The notes below the pieces were generated by a model. The model worked only from the letters and a program-made list of their open reading frames with translations, was not told where the DNA came from and did not search any database. The position numbers and the translations under genes are program-made. From Anthopleura xanthogrammica (Eukaryota > Cnidaria > Anthozoa > Actiniaria > Actiniidae): DNA of 64,000 nt. The stretch is taken from contig OZ025213.1 of NCBI GenBank assembly GCA_964019055.1, forward strand, positions 4,375,722-4,439,721. Reading direction: 5' to 3'. Position 1 is the stretch's first letter. The number at the start of each line of letters is the position of its first letter. Below, piece after piece: positions 1 through 12,036 of the stretch.

Positions 1-83
1 TAGATGAAGCAGGTGCATTATCATCCATACCTTGGCTACATATTTGGGATGCAGTAGACGTCTTCTGAGATCGAGGACATATG

Positions 84-164
84 GTATTGTGGTCTAGTGT
101 GGGTACAAACATCTTTTGTTCGCCATGCTTTATATGTGGGGTTGTTTGTCTAGACCACAGTTTG
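84..164. repeat. Short palindromic repeat, GTGGTCTAG ends
   Basis: The ends are inverted copies (GTGGTCTAG on the left, CTAGACCAC on the right). A closely related copy lies at 30481-30564 inside a NUP98 intron and has the same GGGTACAAACATCTTTTG interior. Two copies far apart in one window point to a dispersed MITE-like family. Confidence 0.6.
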
Positions 165-256
165 ACCATTCAAATGGCAATTTATCTATAGTTTTATTGG
201 ACGTAATATTTTTCAAGTTGAAAATTTACAGGGGGGTTCTCTTCGGATCATGTATT

Positions 257-715
257 TAAAGTGCACATAACCCTTCAATGCCTTCAATACTGATTCTACA
301 TGAAGTAAATAATCGAATGGTAAAATATTTCTTGATTTGAGTGATGTGTCTTTAAGATATAGAGGTTCATACTTCCAATATGCTAATGACTGTGACGTCT
401 ACTAAGGTATTTTAGTGTATTTGTTGTAACTAGTAATACTAAACACTGACCGTTTAAGAAAACAAATTTAAAATATCCTTTATGTAAACCATGAGTAAAA
501 TAATAATTCTTCTTAAATACTTTTTGTGTGAACCAGTTCAGTTTTGTATATTTAATGAAGCCTTAGTAGACGTCACAGTCATTAAAATATTGGATGTACA
601 AACCTTCATATCTTAAAGACGCATAACTCAAATCAGGAAATATTTTACCATTCGACTATTTCCTTCATGTAGAATCAGTATTGAAGGAATTGAAAAAAAG
701 GTTAAGTGCACTTTA
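257..715. mobile_element. Long inverted repeat, MITE-like (459 bp)
   Basis: The left arm (about 257-415) is nearly the reverse complement of the right arm (about 557-715). Shared landmarks are AAAGTGCAC at the ends, then CTTCAATACTGATTCTACAT, then GACTGTGACGTCTACTAAGG close to the loop. No open reading frame is present. This fits a non-autonomous, foldback-type DNA element. Confidence 0.7.
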
Positions 716-858
716 AGGGCAAAGAAAGACATAATACTGAAGGGAAGTAGGTATAAAAACCATACTAAAAATATTTATAGAAGAGTACGAATCTTCTTAT
801 GTTTAAAAATCGTGTAGCAAAAATTCTTCAAAGGCTTAAAAAACTATTTCATCAACAA

Positions 859-1170
859 GATCTGCCCACAGGCAACCCAAGCTCACTACATTTATAATTA
901 TAAGAGAATGTATGGGGATTTAGAATATGCAGTATTACAATATGACGTATTCGAATAGGACGTCATTATTTCTTAGCGGCGGTGGACTTTTTTGAGCAAA
1001 TACCCCTCAAAACCCGCTGAAACTGCATACAAGAGTCAAAATAAACAGAATGACACAACAGGTAAGTCGACAAACTTTTATTTACGTTTTTCCAATTAAA
1101 ATACGGCATATTCTAAATCCCCATGCATTCTCTTATAAATGTAGTGAGCTTGGGTTGCCTGTGATCTGCC
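859..1170. mobile_element. Inverted-repeat MITE
   Basis: About 70 bp at each end are inverted copies. The landmarks are CAGGCAACCCAAGCTCACTA followed by AAGAGAATG and GGGGATTTAGAATATGC. The interior is non-coding. The arms have small indels relative to one another, so this is not a recent insertion. Confidence 0.65.
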
Positions 1171-3312
1171 ATCTTAAATTCTCACAATATTTTGTTGCGG
1201 TTTACTGCTGGCTTCGTCGCGGGCTCAAAAACCAAAAGCCCTGATTTTGATAGGCAATTTTTTTTCCCTTGCCCAACGTTTTAAAAATCTCTTTTCCATT
1301 TACTGTCAGACAGACGAAAAGTTCCTAGATTAAGATTTACTCCGCATTTATAACACGAACATGTTTTGCACAAAATTCTCCCTGTCCGGCTCCCCTTTTC
1401 AAATGGGATAAACTTAACTCTTCCCATTATTACTAGTAATTATTTTATTTTGTCTCACTGGGTAGGCATATTTTAAGTTCTTGTTATACAAAATGTTCCT
1501 GAAATAAACTCGATGGCGTGCTGACTAAATGGACAGAAATAACCTACTATCATGAACGGACTGGCAAGTATCTTCAACATCCCGCAATGCCACAATACCC
1601 AAATCAGTACCTCAAACGACTAAGCTATTTTAAGACGAACGAAAGCTAATAGAATAGTAAAATCACTCCATGTGGCTTGTCCTAATGTATTATCTTTGAC
1701 TCGACAAAATATTGACCTCAAGAAACCCAAGTGGTCTCGTACAAAGAAGGGTGTCACTGGACTTTCCAAAATATGTCGATCTTTTGTGAAGAGCATTCAG
1801 ATAGCATCCGCTGCGGTAGCCATAACGTTAGGAATCCCACTTCAAACAATACTAGTACTCTAAACTAAGTTAATGTTGGTTAACAAAACTGCGGGACGAT
1901 CACTGGCGCGAAAAGAAGTACATTCTTTGCATTCAGCGCATGGCGAGCTTACATACTTCGAATAATCCATTCTGGTTACTTAAGGTACCTTCCTACGTAC
2001 TGCAAGATTCCTCTGTTCATTGAGCCGATTATTCCAAAAGTTTCTTGAAACGTGCAAAGCTAAAATTTCTTCCTAAACGACACTAACTTTATTGGTCAGT
2101 CTCCTGGGTTTCTAAACATTTTTCCCCCTGATAATATCACTTCTTTTCAGAACTTTAATATACCTATTTTTGAGGTATTTTCAAAATTTAGATGTGTGTG
2201 CAAGAATAGATGTTATTTTTTTACTAAAGGAAATTGGATAAAGATTTTATCAAGCTCGGGTATTTTGAAAAGAATATTAACTAAGAAGAGTAATGGTAAA
2301 ACATATGGTTATATTCCCCTCAATCATACATGCTTCAACAAGTTTTTTAAGTTTAGTTTCTTTGAAGTGTAACTGAAGTGTAAACAAATGGACGTTTCTT
2401 GCGAATTTTATTGGATTTTAATACTCGATAATAATGCAATTTATGATTTTTGTACTAGACACAATACCTCAAATCTGCAATTCAAACAACCATGCTGTAG
2501 TTTTTAGGTCTCTCAATCACACTAACTCCTGGTCCATAAATTCTAAGCTTGTGCACTTTCTTAGTGGAACGGACTTCAAATTTTCCTTTTCCTTTTTCTC
2601 TCGATTGAATTTTTTGCGAGTGACGAGAAAGTTTAAAAACTTTTATAATTACAGTTGTAAAAGTGGCTGGTGACAAATTCAGATTTATCTGTGAGTATTA
2701 CGAAGTTGATTTGATTGCTAAATTTTTGGCATTACTCAAAGTCCTTTCGAATTGTTTCAGTTTCAGAAATTATGAAAATTCTCTAGAAATGGAAGCCTCG
2801 TCAAGTCATCCTATTCAAAGCTTCTCAGAATCTCGGAAGCTAGTTTGTGAAGTGTCTTCGAGGTGACTTAGAGTCTTTTTTCAATATTTACACGAACAAA
2901 AGAGATATTATCTCCGGCAGTTAGGATAACATTCTTTCAGACGTGGGATGCGCTCACCACTATGAATGACAAGTAGCTGTCACAGATCGCCTACGGAACT
3001 AATACGACTTGCATGTATTTGCATAGCTATTCAAATGTAATTATGGATTGTTCACGATGTTCCTTTATAATCGTCCTTTGGAACAAAGAGAAAAGCTATA
3101 TTGAGACCGATGAACAAGCTGTCTTGCCGTCTTGTAACGTAGCAACCCGTAACATTACTTCATGGTCTGTTTCCCGTATTTATCAATAAAAGCACGACCG
3201 GCGTGTGGACGAGACACTTTGGAAATTCTGCAGATATTAGTCACTCCAAGGGACAAACCTGCTATTCGAATTTTGCTGTTATATTTTATACAATTTTTTG
3301 TTAGATATCTAA

Positions 3313-6300
3313 ATGAAACCTGATATGACTTCGAGTACAAGAAAGCCGGAAGAGGTTCACGTTAATCATGGCATCAGCAACGGATACTCCAATGGCTATA
3401 CTCGTCCACATCATAAAAACTCCGAACCACTTCCATCGCGATTAACAGAACTAATGTTCGGATTCTGCGCGTCTCAAACCTTGTTCTCTGCTTGTGAGTT
3501 GGGAATCTTTGATGCTCTTCATGCAACTGTACCACTGTCTGCTAACGACGTTGCAGAAAAGCTCTCCACCAACCAAGACGCCACATGTCGGATGCTTGAT
3601 GCACTAACTGGGATGGAGTTCTTAGAAAAGCATCAGTTTGATTCTGGGCATGCTAAATACAGTAATATGCCCATAGCAGACAGGTATCTGACAAGCTCTA
3701 GTCCTGAATCCATCAAATGCTCTATGTCATTTGGTAGTAACGTGTTATATAATCTGTTCGGCAACCTACAAAGTGCAGTCCGAGAAGGTCAAAACCAGTG
3801 GGAAAGATCTTTCAACCGATCTTCAGCTGAGGACTTTTTCAAAGACGTTTTCACCACAAAAGCGGGATGCATTCGTCTAATGGAGGGAATGAGAGGAACG
3901 TGCCGACCTGCTGCCGCGGGGGTGGTGAAAGCATTTGATTTGGGTAACTTTGAGCATATGTGTGATCTGGGAGGTAAGTCAACCATTCTTACATAACTTT
4001 TGTTTTGTCCACCGTATCTTATATTTCAAAATAATCACTTGGAAATCTATCCGTGAAAGATTTAAAACATATCTCCGGAGTCATCCATGTTGGATGATGC
4101 GAAAGAAAGTTGTGTCTGCCACCTTACATTAGAAATGTTTTTTTTTTATCGTGTGCAATTAGTGTTGCTGGTGCAATTATTACGCAACCAGCGTCGCGTT
4201 TGTTTTAATGCTTTTCTCTTAGTTTCCGGTATAAAAACAAAAAGCCTTTTTAGAAAAAAATTTCAATCCCAGAGCGAAATAATGACAATGCAGCAAACAA
4301 GACTGGCTGTATGAAGAGGAAGATTTGAATCACGGAAAATGTGATCTCAATTCAAGAAAAAAAAGCTTAGAATCTCAGGTATTACTCAGACTTCCTTCCT
4401 TTCCCTGTAATCTAGTCGGTATTCATTGAATAACTCACGAGTCTACTAGTTACTTCCACACAAACGGGAAAAGGAAAGTAAAAATACATTGTTCGATGTA
4501 ATCGGTATTACGTCAGCAAAGAGAAAATATTTGCTTAATGATTTTGGCTAACCACAAATATTTGAATTATTTCACTCATACACTAGAATTATTAATAATT
4601 TTTAGATTATTATATACAAAGTGAGGTCGTTGTGATAGATATATTTGAGTAGCTGGATGATGGAATAATCTGTCAAGAGCATATTATTCTGAAGAAAATG
4701 AAACTTCAAAATCAATCAAAGTTTAAAACTTTTTTTTTTTTTTTTACAAATTCATCGTTTTTTTTTATGATTTACTTTTACTTCTTGAGATGGAATTGTA
4801 ATCCTCTAATGTAAAATTTATACTACGTATAAATACTTGAGTTATTCCTGATGGTGATTCCACTTTACGTTCCCTGCTGCATGAGCTGTAGTCATGAATC
4901 AATGTTTATATATTACAAAGTATTGGTTCGTATACTTGTCTCCCACGCATACTCAGAAACCATGAAGCACATATCCTTGAGCACATTTGGATACACTTTT
5001 GTTTGGCGTCACTGTTGAGCCAACGTGCTGTTCAAACAGATACATTGACAGGATGATTAATAGGACTCTTGCTTGACGTACATATACATTCTCCGTTTCT
5101 TAACTCTGGGTTATATTTGGATTCTAGATTGGTGCGATTAATCACGACGTTTTTGTTGTCTCAAATTATTTTCTTTCTCTAAAATCTCTTTACCGTCGTT
5201 TTTTCTATCGCTTTATTGCTGGTTTTCATATGACGTCATAGCCTCCATCTTGGTTGAACTTTACAAAAGATTTGTAATCAGTCTCTTTTGTTATGTAAAC
5301 CAACATGGTCTTTTGTTTTTTCATTCTCTCCAGCTGATCCGAGGAAAAGTGTTAGCCAATCAAAATCGAGAAAATTTGCAAAACTGAGGTGTCACTCTTA
5401 GTAGCCTGGCGACGTAGGAAAATGTTATTTCTTTATTTTATTTTCCAACTCAAAGGTGAATATCATAGTAATTGTATACGAAAAATCAAAAACCTCTCCT
5501 GAAAATTTAGATTTATGTCAGATATAAATCTTTATAAGTCAATTTTTGCATGCTTCATGACACCTCAGTTTTGCAGTGACGTCATTTTTACGTCACTATT
5601 TCAGATCAGCTGATAGGGAATAATTGAAAACTAGAAATTGTGACAAAATCTTTAAATTTACTTGATATTAATATTTTTACTAAAAAACCTTATTAGAATC
5701 CTCCATTGTTTGCGATATATGGCATGAAAGTTCAATAAATTAACGTTGTGTGCAACATGACTGGCAGCTTCGCACAGCCTTAATTGGATAACGTTTTATC
5801 TCTGCAATGAATTCGGCACAGAGTATGGCAGGTTCAGTAGTCAGTTTTCTGTCACTGCGCTGACAGAACAATTACAAGAACTGAAAAAAAGAATCTAAAA
5901 TGATAAAATGGTCAAATCAGCGCGACTAGTATTCTAGCGGAAAACCTTAAGAAAACCTTCTGATAGAGGGTCTGATGATCAAACTTCCGAGATTACGGTA
6001 CAGTGGTACATGACCAGGAAGAACTATATTGCATTTTCACCAAGACACCATACTCTCTTGATTTTTCACTTGTCTTACTGACTTTTTCTTTCTTTAAACA
6101 AGGATGTACTGGAGACGTTGCCTACGCTGCTAGTATGGCCTATCCTAACATGAAGATCACGGTGCTCGATTTACCACCAGTCGTCCAGAATGCAACACAC
6201 TTTAGACCCTCCATGGACGAGTGTCCAAACCAAAAAAGTGTCGATTTTGTGGCGGGAGATTTCTTTGAGCCCACACTACCAGCCGCTGACCTGTACGTGT

Positions 6301-6793
6301 TGACGCATGTTCTACATGACTGGGGCGAGGCAAAGATTGATACTTTACTTTCAAATGTATACAAGAATCTTCCTTCAGGTAAGAGGGTTATACTCTTGGG
6401 CTTCCTGTGTCTTATTTACGATTTTGCTTGGGCAAGTTAGCTCCAAGCAATCTGATTGGACAAGCAATCCTATAGAGAATTGTGATTGGTTGAACTGACT
6501 CGGCCAGACCATGCACGTGACAGTGGCACGAGTTTTCACGCTTACCGAAATCTGATTTTTGTATTTTAGGTGGAGGGCTTCTCATTGGTGAATTACTTTT
6601 GAAAGAAGATAAAACAGGGCCCTTAGTAGGCGTGCTCGCCTCGTTAACTATGCTCGTGCTCTGTGACAAGGGAGCGCGCGAGAGATCAGGACAAGAGTAC
6701 CAACAACTGCTAGAAAAACACGGCTTTGTCGATGTGCAGTTCAAGTACACTGGAAACTCGTTCATGGATGCTGTGTTCTGTAAAAAACCTTAG
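3313..6793 (+). CDS. ASMT-like: ASMT-like O-methyltransferase, copy A
   Basis: Predicted class I SAM-dependent O-methyltransferase of the acetylserotonin/plant-type family (N-terminal dimerisation domain plus Methyltransf_2). The family methylates hydroxyl groups of small molecules; the substrate here is unknown. Coding exons are 3313-3973, 6103-6378 and 6570-6793, both introns phase 1, giving 386 residues against about 345 for human ASMT. The extra length is a polar N-terminal extension of about 45 residues before the winged-helix segment containing FSACELGIFD. Exon 2 carries the SAM site and the catalytic His-Asp pair in HVLHDW, and exon 3 ends the Rossmann domain. Motif I, split by intron 1, reads DLGGCTGD, so the central glycine of GxGxG is cysteine. 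The 2.1-kb first intron contains a MITE at 5331-5612. Most diverged of the four tandem copies. Exact substrate and expression cannot be told from sequence. Confidence 0.85.
5331..5612. mobile_element. MITE in intron 1 of ASMT-like A
   Basis: The ends are inverted (CAGCTGATC and GATCAGCTG). An inner pair, GCAAAACTGAGGTGTCA and TGACACCTCAGTTTTGC, is also inverted. The interior has no coding potential. Confidence 0.65.
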
Positions 6794-6912
6794 ATACAAT
6801 CTCAGTAATCAGTGGGTTAGATCATCAATATTCCCGGGCGAAAAACAATTCAGTACTATCTTCCACGTAATCTTGCAGACTAAAATTAGTTGTCGAATTC
6901 AAAATCGATCAT

Positions 6913-7020
<108 letters not shown>

Positions 7021-7207
7021 TATTCGTTTTGTAAAAGTCCCCTATTCGATGTCAGTTTTGTGCTTCACAATTTTTGTCGGGCCCAGACCCTCCCGAAATC
7101 ATGCCATCATTAATGACGTGAAATATGAAAAATATCATTTGGTGTTAAGAAGTTACGCAACTATTGCCCTTCAAACCACGCAGACACTAAGCTTTGTCTC
7201 AAGTATG

Positions 7208-7208
7208 G

Positions 7209-7256
<48 letters not shown>
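7208..7256. repeat. (TA)n microsatellite
   Basis: Pure TA tract of about 24 units, just before a copy of the GGAGGACAAA MITE family. Confidence 0.95.
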
Positions 7257-7257
<1 letters not shown>

Positions 7258-7273
7258 CATATTGCCAAGAAAT

Positions 7274-7390
7274 ATAGACCCCTTGCAGGTGACGTCAAAT
7301 TAAATAAGTTCAATTTGGAGGACAAAATAAAAGAATTTCAATCAATTTTGTCCGCCAAATTGAGCTGCATTCCAAAGTGCTGCAAGGGTA
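7274..7390. mobile_element. MITE family 1 copy (TATAGACCCC ends)
   Basis: Hairpin element with TATAGACCCCTTGCA at the left end and a CTGCAAGGG right end. The inner inverted pair is CAATTTGGAGGACAAAA and TTTTGTCCGCCAAATTG. Related copies lie at 36133-36273, 51741-51872, 52173-52232 (right half only) and 63033-63176. Confidence 0.75.
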
Positions 7391-7730
7391 CGTCTGTAAA
7401 GGTTTGTCTTATACGACAAGATAGGCTTTAGCACGAGCTTGCGCTCGACCTTGAAATATGCTCGATTGTAACTTTAGAAGAAGAACTGAAAGCACTAGTT
7501 TTTTATTCAAAAGGTATTCTAAGTGTTTGCACGTGTAAATGGGAAGAATGTTCTTAATGAGTTGAATGTTTTGATGATAAATGCAAATCGCTTAAAATAT
7601 CACCTTGAATCGCCTGCATCTTGTGTTCATCTAACTATTCTTGGGGTGCAAACACATGACTCAAAATCCCTTGAGATATAAACAACAATGAAACAGCCGC
7701 CATGTTGGTTGATCTAACCAGAAAAAAAGG

Positions 7731-7859
7731 CTCTTTCTTGCGGTGTTGCAGGACACAATAAAACAATAGCCAAGAACAAAGAACTTAGAATGAAACAATG
7801 CCCTGCAATACGAAGAACCCTAACCTTGAATACAATACTTCCTGCAACACCAAGAAAGA
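7731..7859. repeat. Imperfect hairpin
   Basis: TCTTTCTTGCGGTGTTGCAG near 7731 pairs with CTGCAACACCAAGAAAGA near 7859. This is a possible MITE remnant between copies A and B. Confidence 0.4.
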
Positions 7860-7943
7860 CCCAGAAAAACTAATGAGGAATGCTTTGCTATCGTCAACCA
7901 ATATAACGTAACATGTACCTCAAGAATAATTAAGGCAATGGAC

Positions 7944-8137
7944 GAGATGCAAATGTACAACTTGAGACCTTAGACATGTAAATTAATGCCGATAGTGTAA
8001 AATAAGCGTGCAGCTTTAAATTCTTAACGCCTTCATTGCACAATTTTCTTGTTGACATTGTCCCCAACACAATAAGTCTACACAAGAAAAGTTGTGCAAT
8101 GAAGGTGCTAAGGTCTCAAGTTGTTTATTTGCATCTC
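7944..8137. mobile_element. Hairpin element just upstream of ASMT-like B
   Basis: The outer ends GAGATGCAAAT and ATTTGCATCTC are inverted. ACTTGAGACCTTAG pairs with CTAAGGTCTCAAGT, and CTTCATTGCACAA pairs with TTGTGCAATGAAG. The element ends 126 bp before the B start codon, so it probably lies in the promoter or 5' leader. Confidence 0.7.
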
Positions 8138-8263
8138 TAACGTTCTGGTGCGGAACAACTACATTCATACTGTTTCAGTTCAGCTCTGCGCTGATCGAAA
8201 CGCACTTGTTATTCTGGTCCAAGGATCGAAGAAAGCTAAGAAGAGATCTTTCACAAAGTATCA

Positions 8264-10501
8264 ATGGCAATGTCATCTTTGGTTGACCAACCTTCGTTAC
8301 CAAAAAAAGTTATGGACATTCTTCACGGATTTTGTGCATCCCAGAGTTTATTCTCGGCTTGTGAGCTAGGAATCTTTGATGTTCTTCAAACTGCTGGAGT
8401 ACCACAGTCTGCCAGCAAGATAGCAGAACAGCTCTCCACCAACCAAGATGCTACCAGTAGACTACTGGATGTTTTGGTCAGTTTAGGACTGTTGGTAAAA
8501 CAGACTGGTGCTGCAGACGAACCCGTCCAGTATTCCAACTCGCCACTGGCTCATTGCCTCACCAAGTCAAGTCAGACACATTTCAATGCATTTGTGATGC
8601 ATATCATCAAGACTGAGGAACCTTTGACGAATAATTTAACTAGTGCAGTGCGCGAGGGAACCGACCAGTGGAAAAAAACTTTTGATATATCTTCTGGTGA
8701 TGTTTTTAAGAATTTGTTCAGTAACCAAGACAATCTCATGCATTTTCTGGAAGGAATGTGTGGCCTTATCAAGCCTACTGCCAGCTTGTTTTTGGCTGCT
8801 TTTGACTTGAGCCGTTTCAAAACAATGTGCGACTTAGGAGGTTAGTTCATGGGGAATGCTACTTTTCATACTTGAGCCTGGTTCACACTAGCGTCGCAAG
8901 CATAATCATAACGAAATACGCAAACGCAGATAGTACTTTAAGGATGACTGAATGTTTTGTTCTCTACAAATATAAATGGGCGGTTAACTAACCGTAAAAG
9001 ACCATCCGCGCTTGCGCATGCGTGCTTATGCTTGTGCTTATACTTGCGTCGCTGTGTGAACCAGGCCAGGCTTTAACTTCATTTTTTATTAAGTGTAAAT
9101 TGCACTCAACCTTATTTAAGCTGAAAGTGTCTCAAAAGAGTGTATGTGTATCACTTGACAGCCAGCAGCTCAATACGCCCAAGTAGCCTAGCTTCGAATT
9201 ATTTTTTCGGTGTAGCTCAAGTAGGCGTTTTCCATGCAGTTTGGATCCATCAGTTTTTAACTCAGTCGAGTTCTGGATTCGAAAGCAACTATAAAATGCT
9301 GACAAATGTTGATGGTGACAGTACATGACTGGATATTTTTTCCCGACAATAAGACCTACCAGATGAGCGGTGAATTTTGTTTCAGCCAATCACAGCACGT
9401 TTGTCTGTTTTGCCGCCGGCCCTCGTATAACCCAAATTTCTCGCGGTCGGACGGCTGCTTTTTTTTTTTGAAAGATAAAAACTTTTACTATAAGCTGGTT
9501 TTATTGGTTTTAAAATAGAATTACCTTATTGATTATTTTCATTCAAGCATTGATTAGTAGTTGCGTCAGGGCCGGCAATTTTGTCCACTCATGCTTTGCG
9601 CGCCGGGTTCACCGCTCAGCTGGTACTAATTAACATTACATTTTTCGTACAGTGTTGCGTTTTCTACTGACAATATATATATTAAGGATATTTCACCATT
9701 GAAAACAGGATGTACCGGGGACATGGCCTACGCTGCTTGTATGGCCTACCCTAACATGAAGATCACGGTGCTCGATTTACCACAAGTCGTCCTGAATGCA
9801 CGACACTTTAGACCCTCCATGGACGAGTGTCCAAACCAAAAAAATGTCACTTTTGTGGTGGGAGATTTCTTTGAGGCCGCACTACCAGCCGCTGACCTGT
9901 ACGTGTTGACGCATGTTCTACATGACTGGGGCGAGGCAAAGATTAATGCTTTATTGTCAAATGTATACAAGAATCTTCCTTCAGGTAATATAAATATTTG
10001 TAGCGAATATTGCTAGGTGGCCGTGTAGGTCCAGGTCTGGATTGGGTTATAAATATAGAGCCGTGTTGTAGCCGTTGAAAGCTGTTTTAATGACAAAGAT
10101 TACATATTTTAAAATTACTACTGACCGATCTGTGGACTGACCTTCTCTTCCCACCCCCACACCTTCCTTGTTGCTTCAGTATTCGAGTGCTACAGGTAAA
10201 TAAAGGAATGATGCTCTAGGGAATAACACATGTTTAAACCAATGAATTGCTAATCGTTGTACATATCCTTCATTCTGTGGCAGGGGGAGGTATTCTGATC
10301 GGAGAACTCCTTTTGTTCGACGACAAGTCAGGTCCACTGATCACTCAACTGAGGTCTCTCATGATGCTGGCCATTTGTGGCGGACGTGAGAGGTCTGGAC
10401 TGGAATACAAGCAGCTGTTGGAGAAACATGGTTTTAAGGATGTCCAATGGAAGTACACCCAGACCAACAGTCTTGATGCTGTCTTGGCTATCAAACCTTG
10501 A
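8264..10501 (+). CDS. ASMT-like: ASMT-like O-methyltransferase, copy B (mosaic)
   Basis: Same architecture as copy A: exons 8264-8840, 9709-9984 and 10284-10501, both introns phase 1, 356 residues. The start chosen is the first in-frame ATG of the exon-1 open frame, about 20 residues before the conserved dimerisation segment. Exon 1 is closest to copies C and D (GVPQSASKIAEQLSTNQ). Exon 2 is closest to copy A, sharing DLGGCTGD with the Cys at motif I and HVLHDWGEAKI. Exon 3 returns to the C/D type, its last roughly 110 nt differing from D at one position. This suggests gene conversion or unequal crossing over. The first splice donor is GTTAGT. A possible polyadenylation signal AATAAA lies at 10688. 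The family reaction is methyl transfer from SAM to a small acceptor; the acceptor is unknown. Confidence 0.85.
8876..9066. mobile_element. MITE with GCCTGGTTCACAC ends, in intron 1 of B
   Basis: GCCTGGTTCACAC at the left end and GTGTGAACCAGGC at the right end are perfect inverted repeats of 13 bp, followed by CGTCGC/GCGACG-type imperfect extensions. The interior is non-coding. Confidence 0.75.
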
Positions 10502-11038
10502 GACTTCTACTGTTCAATGCATCCTAATCTAGAAATGACTTATTGTTAATGACTTAATGACTTAATGGGTTCTTGTTACATCAGTAGTTATGATAATAAC
10601 AACAAGGTCTTACCATATACCGCAGGACCTATAATCTCGGCGCGGTTGATCTGACATAAAAAACTGTAATCTACTCGTAAGTTAATTAATAAAAAAGGGA
10701 AATTAATAAATGTCAAGTGAAACTTATAAAAATCCCGAATTGAAAAAAGGAAGGTTTTTAGCTTTCTTTGAAAATGCAGTTTTTATATCCACTTGCAAGG
10801 AATTCCAATCAGTTAAAGAAAAGGTGCTGCCACAACAAAGGAACGAGCGCCATGCGCGCGCATAAGTTTGAGTTTGGTATATAGGCACAGGGATGTAGGA
10901 GCCGGGGGATGCTTTGTTTTACTTTTTCCATACTAGTCTTCTAAATTTTTTAATCTTAGCCCCCTACTTTTCCCCTCTAATTTGCATACTAGCCCCCTCC
11001 CCACTTTAAAATGAGCTCCGACGTCCCTGAGGCGGTTA

Positions 11039-11176
11039 TATAGTTCCATTAACAAACCATTTGAAGCAGAACGGTAGGATGCGGACAGGATGGTGAACAC
11101 GTAACAAGTCCTTTATGTAAGACGGAGCCATACCGTTTAAAACTTTAAATGTCAAATTTAAGATTTTAAAGTTAAT
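11039..11176 (-). mobile_element. LINE reverse transcriptase C-terminal fragment
   Basis: On the minus strand the open frame reads INFKILNLTFKVLNGMAPSY followed by IKDLL. This resembles the region downstream of the polymerase domain in jockey/CR1-type non-LTR retrotransposons, usually of the form KILLLTFKALNGLAPSYL. The fragment is only about 46 codons and is cut off upstream by the 19-bp tandem repeat, so it is a dead 5'-truncated remnant. Recognised from the motif alone. Confidence 0.6.
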
Positions 11177-11189
11177 TCTCGAAGGCCTG

Positions 11190-11353
11190 GTACTTGCTCG
11201 GTTTCTTTTATACTTGCACGTTTTTTTAATACTTGCACGGTTTTTTAATACTTGCACGGTTTTTTAATACTTGCACGGTTTTTTAATACTTGCACGGTTT
11301 TTTAATACTTGCACGGTTTTTTAATACTTGCACGGTTTTTTAATACTTGCAAG
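11190..11353. repeat. 19-bp tandem repeat
   Basis: About eight units of TTTTTTAATACTTGCACGG, the first and last diverged. Unlike a CRISPR array, the units are contiguous with no spacers. Confidence 0.9.
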
Positions 11354-12036
11354 GGTGTTTACTGCTTGAATGGTTTTCAACTGTTTGGATTTCTGTATCT
11401 GTATTTTTTTTAAATATTAACGCGGTTTTCTTTATACTTGCACGTTTTATTAGTTTTGAAACGTTTGGCGCCTGATAGATGTTAAAACAAATTACGTCAT
11501 CGCACGCTAAAACATTACTATCGATTCACTACCATGCCCAGGAGCCATTTAAATCATTTTTGAAGATACACTAAAAATTTACAACAAAACTAAAGCTTGG
11601 GTATCCTGTGGAACCACTGACGTCACGTGAAGTCTGAATAGCTAGACATCAGCTAGCTGGTGATAACCAAACACGCAAACCCCTACTTCATTGTGATCGA
11701 TCAGGTAAGAAAAAAGTCTTGTTTATCCAAATAATATAATGGTTATTTACTCATAAAGTGCAAAAAAAGCAGAATTCGTTGTTTAGTTTGAAGGACGAAC
11801 CCGGACATGATTGCCTTAACATTCTGCCATGTACGAATAGAGACTTAGAACTACATTACTGGCATTACTATGCGTACGTTTGATCTGTAAAGTGTTTTCA
11901 TATAACCTTATATCAAGATCAAGTACAATAGTCCACCAGCACATCGTACTCCTTGATTTGCTTCAACGTGTGCTGCTGGCACATCATTGTTAGGTCAGTC
12001 ATAATCAACTTAGCTTGAAATCAGAATCACCTGGAG

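Larger units (their letters stand above)
1..3312. other. Gene-free, MITE-rich 5' flank
   Basis: I see no supportable coding exon here. The short open frames have no recognisable domain and no splice-linked partners. The interval contains two long imperfect inverted repeats (257-715 and 859-1170) and a small palindromic repeat at 84-164, listed separately. The last few hundred bases before 3313 presumably hold the promoter of the first ASMT-like gene, but I recognise no TATA box. Confidence 0.6.

Noticed and set aside
11190..11353. Regularly repeated 19-bp units that might suggest a CRISPR-like array
   Set aside because: The units are contiguous with no unique spacers, and the DNA is animal.
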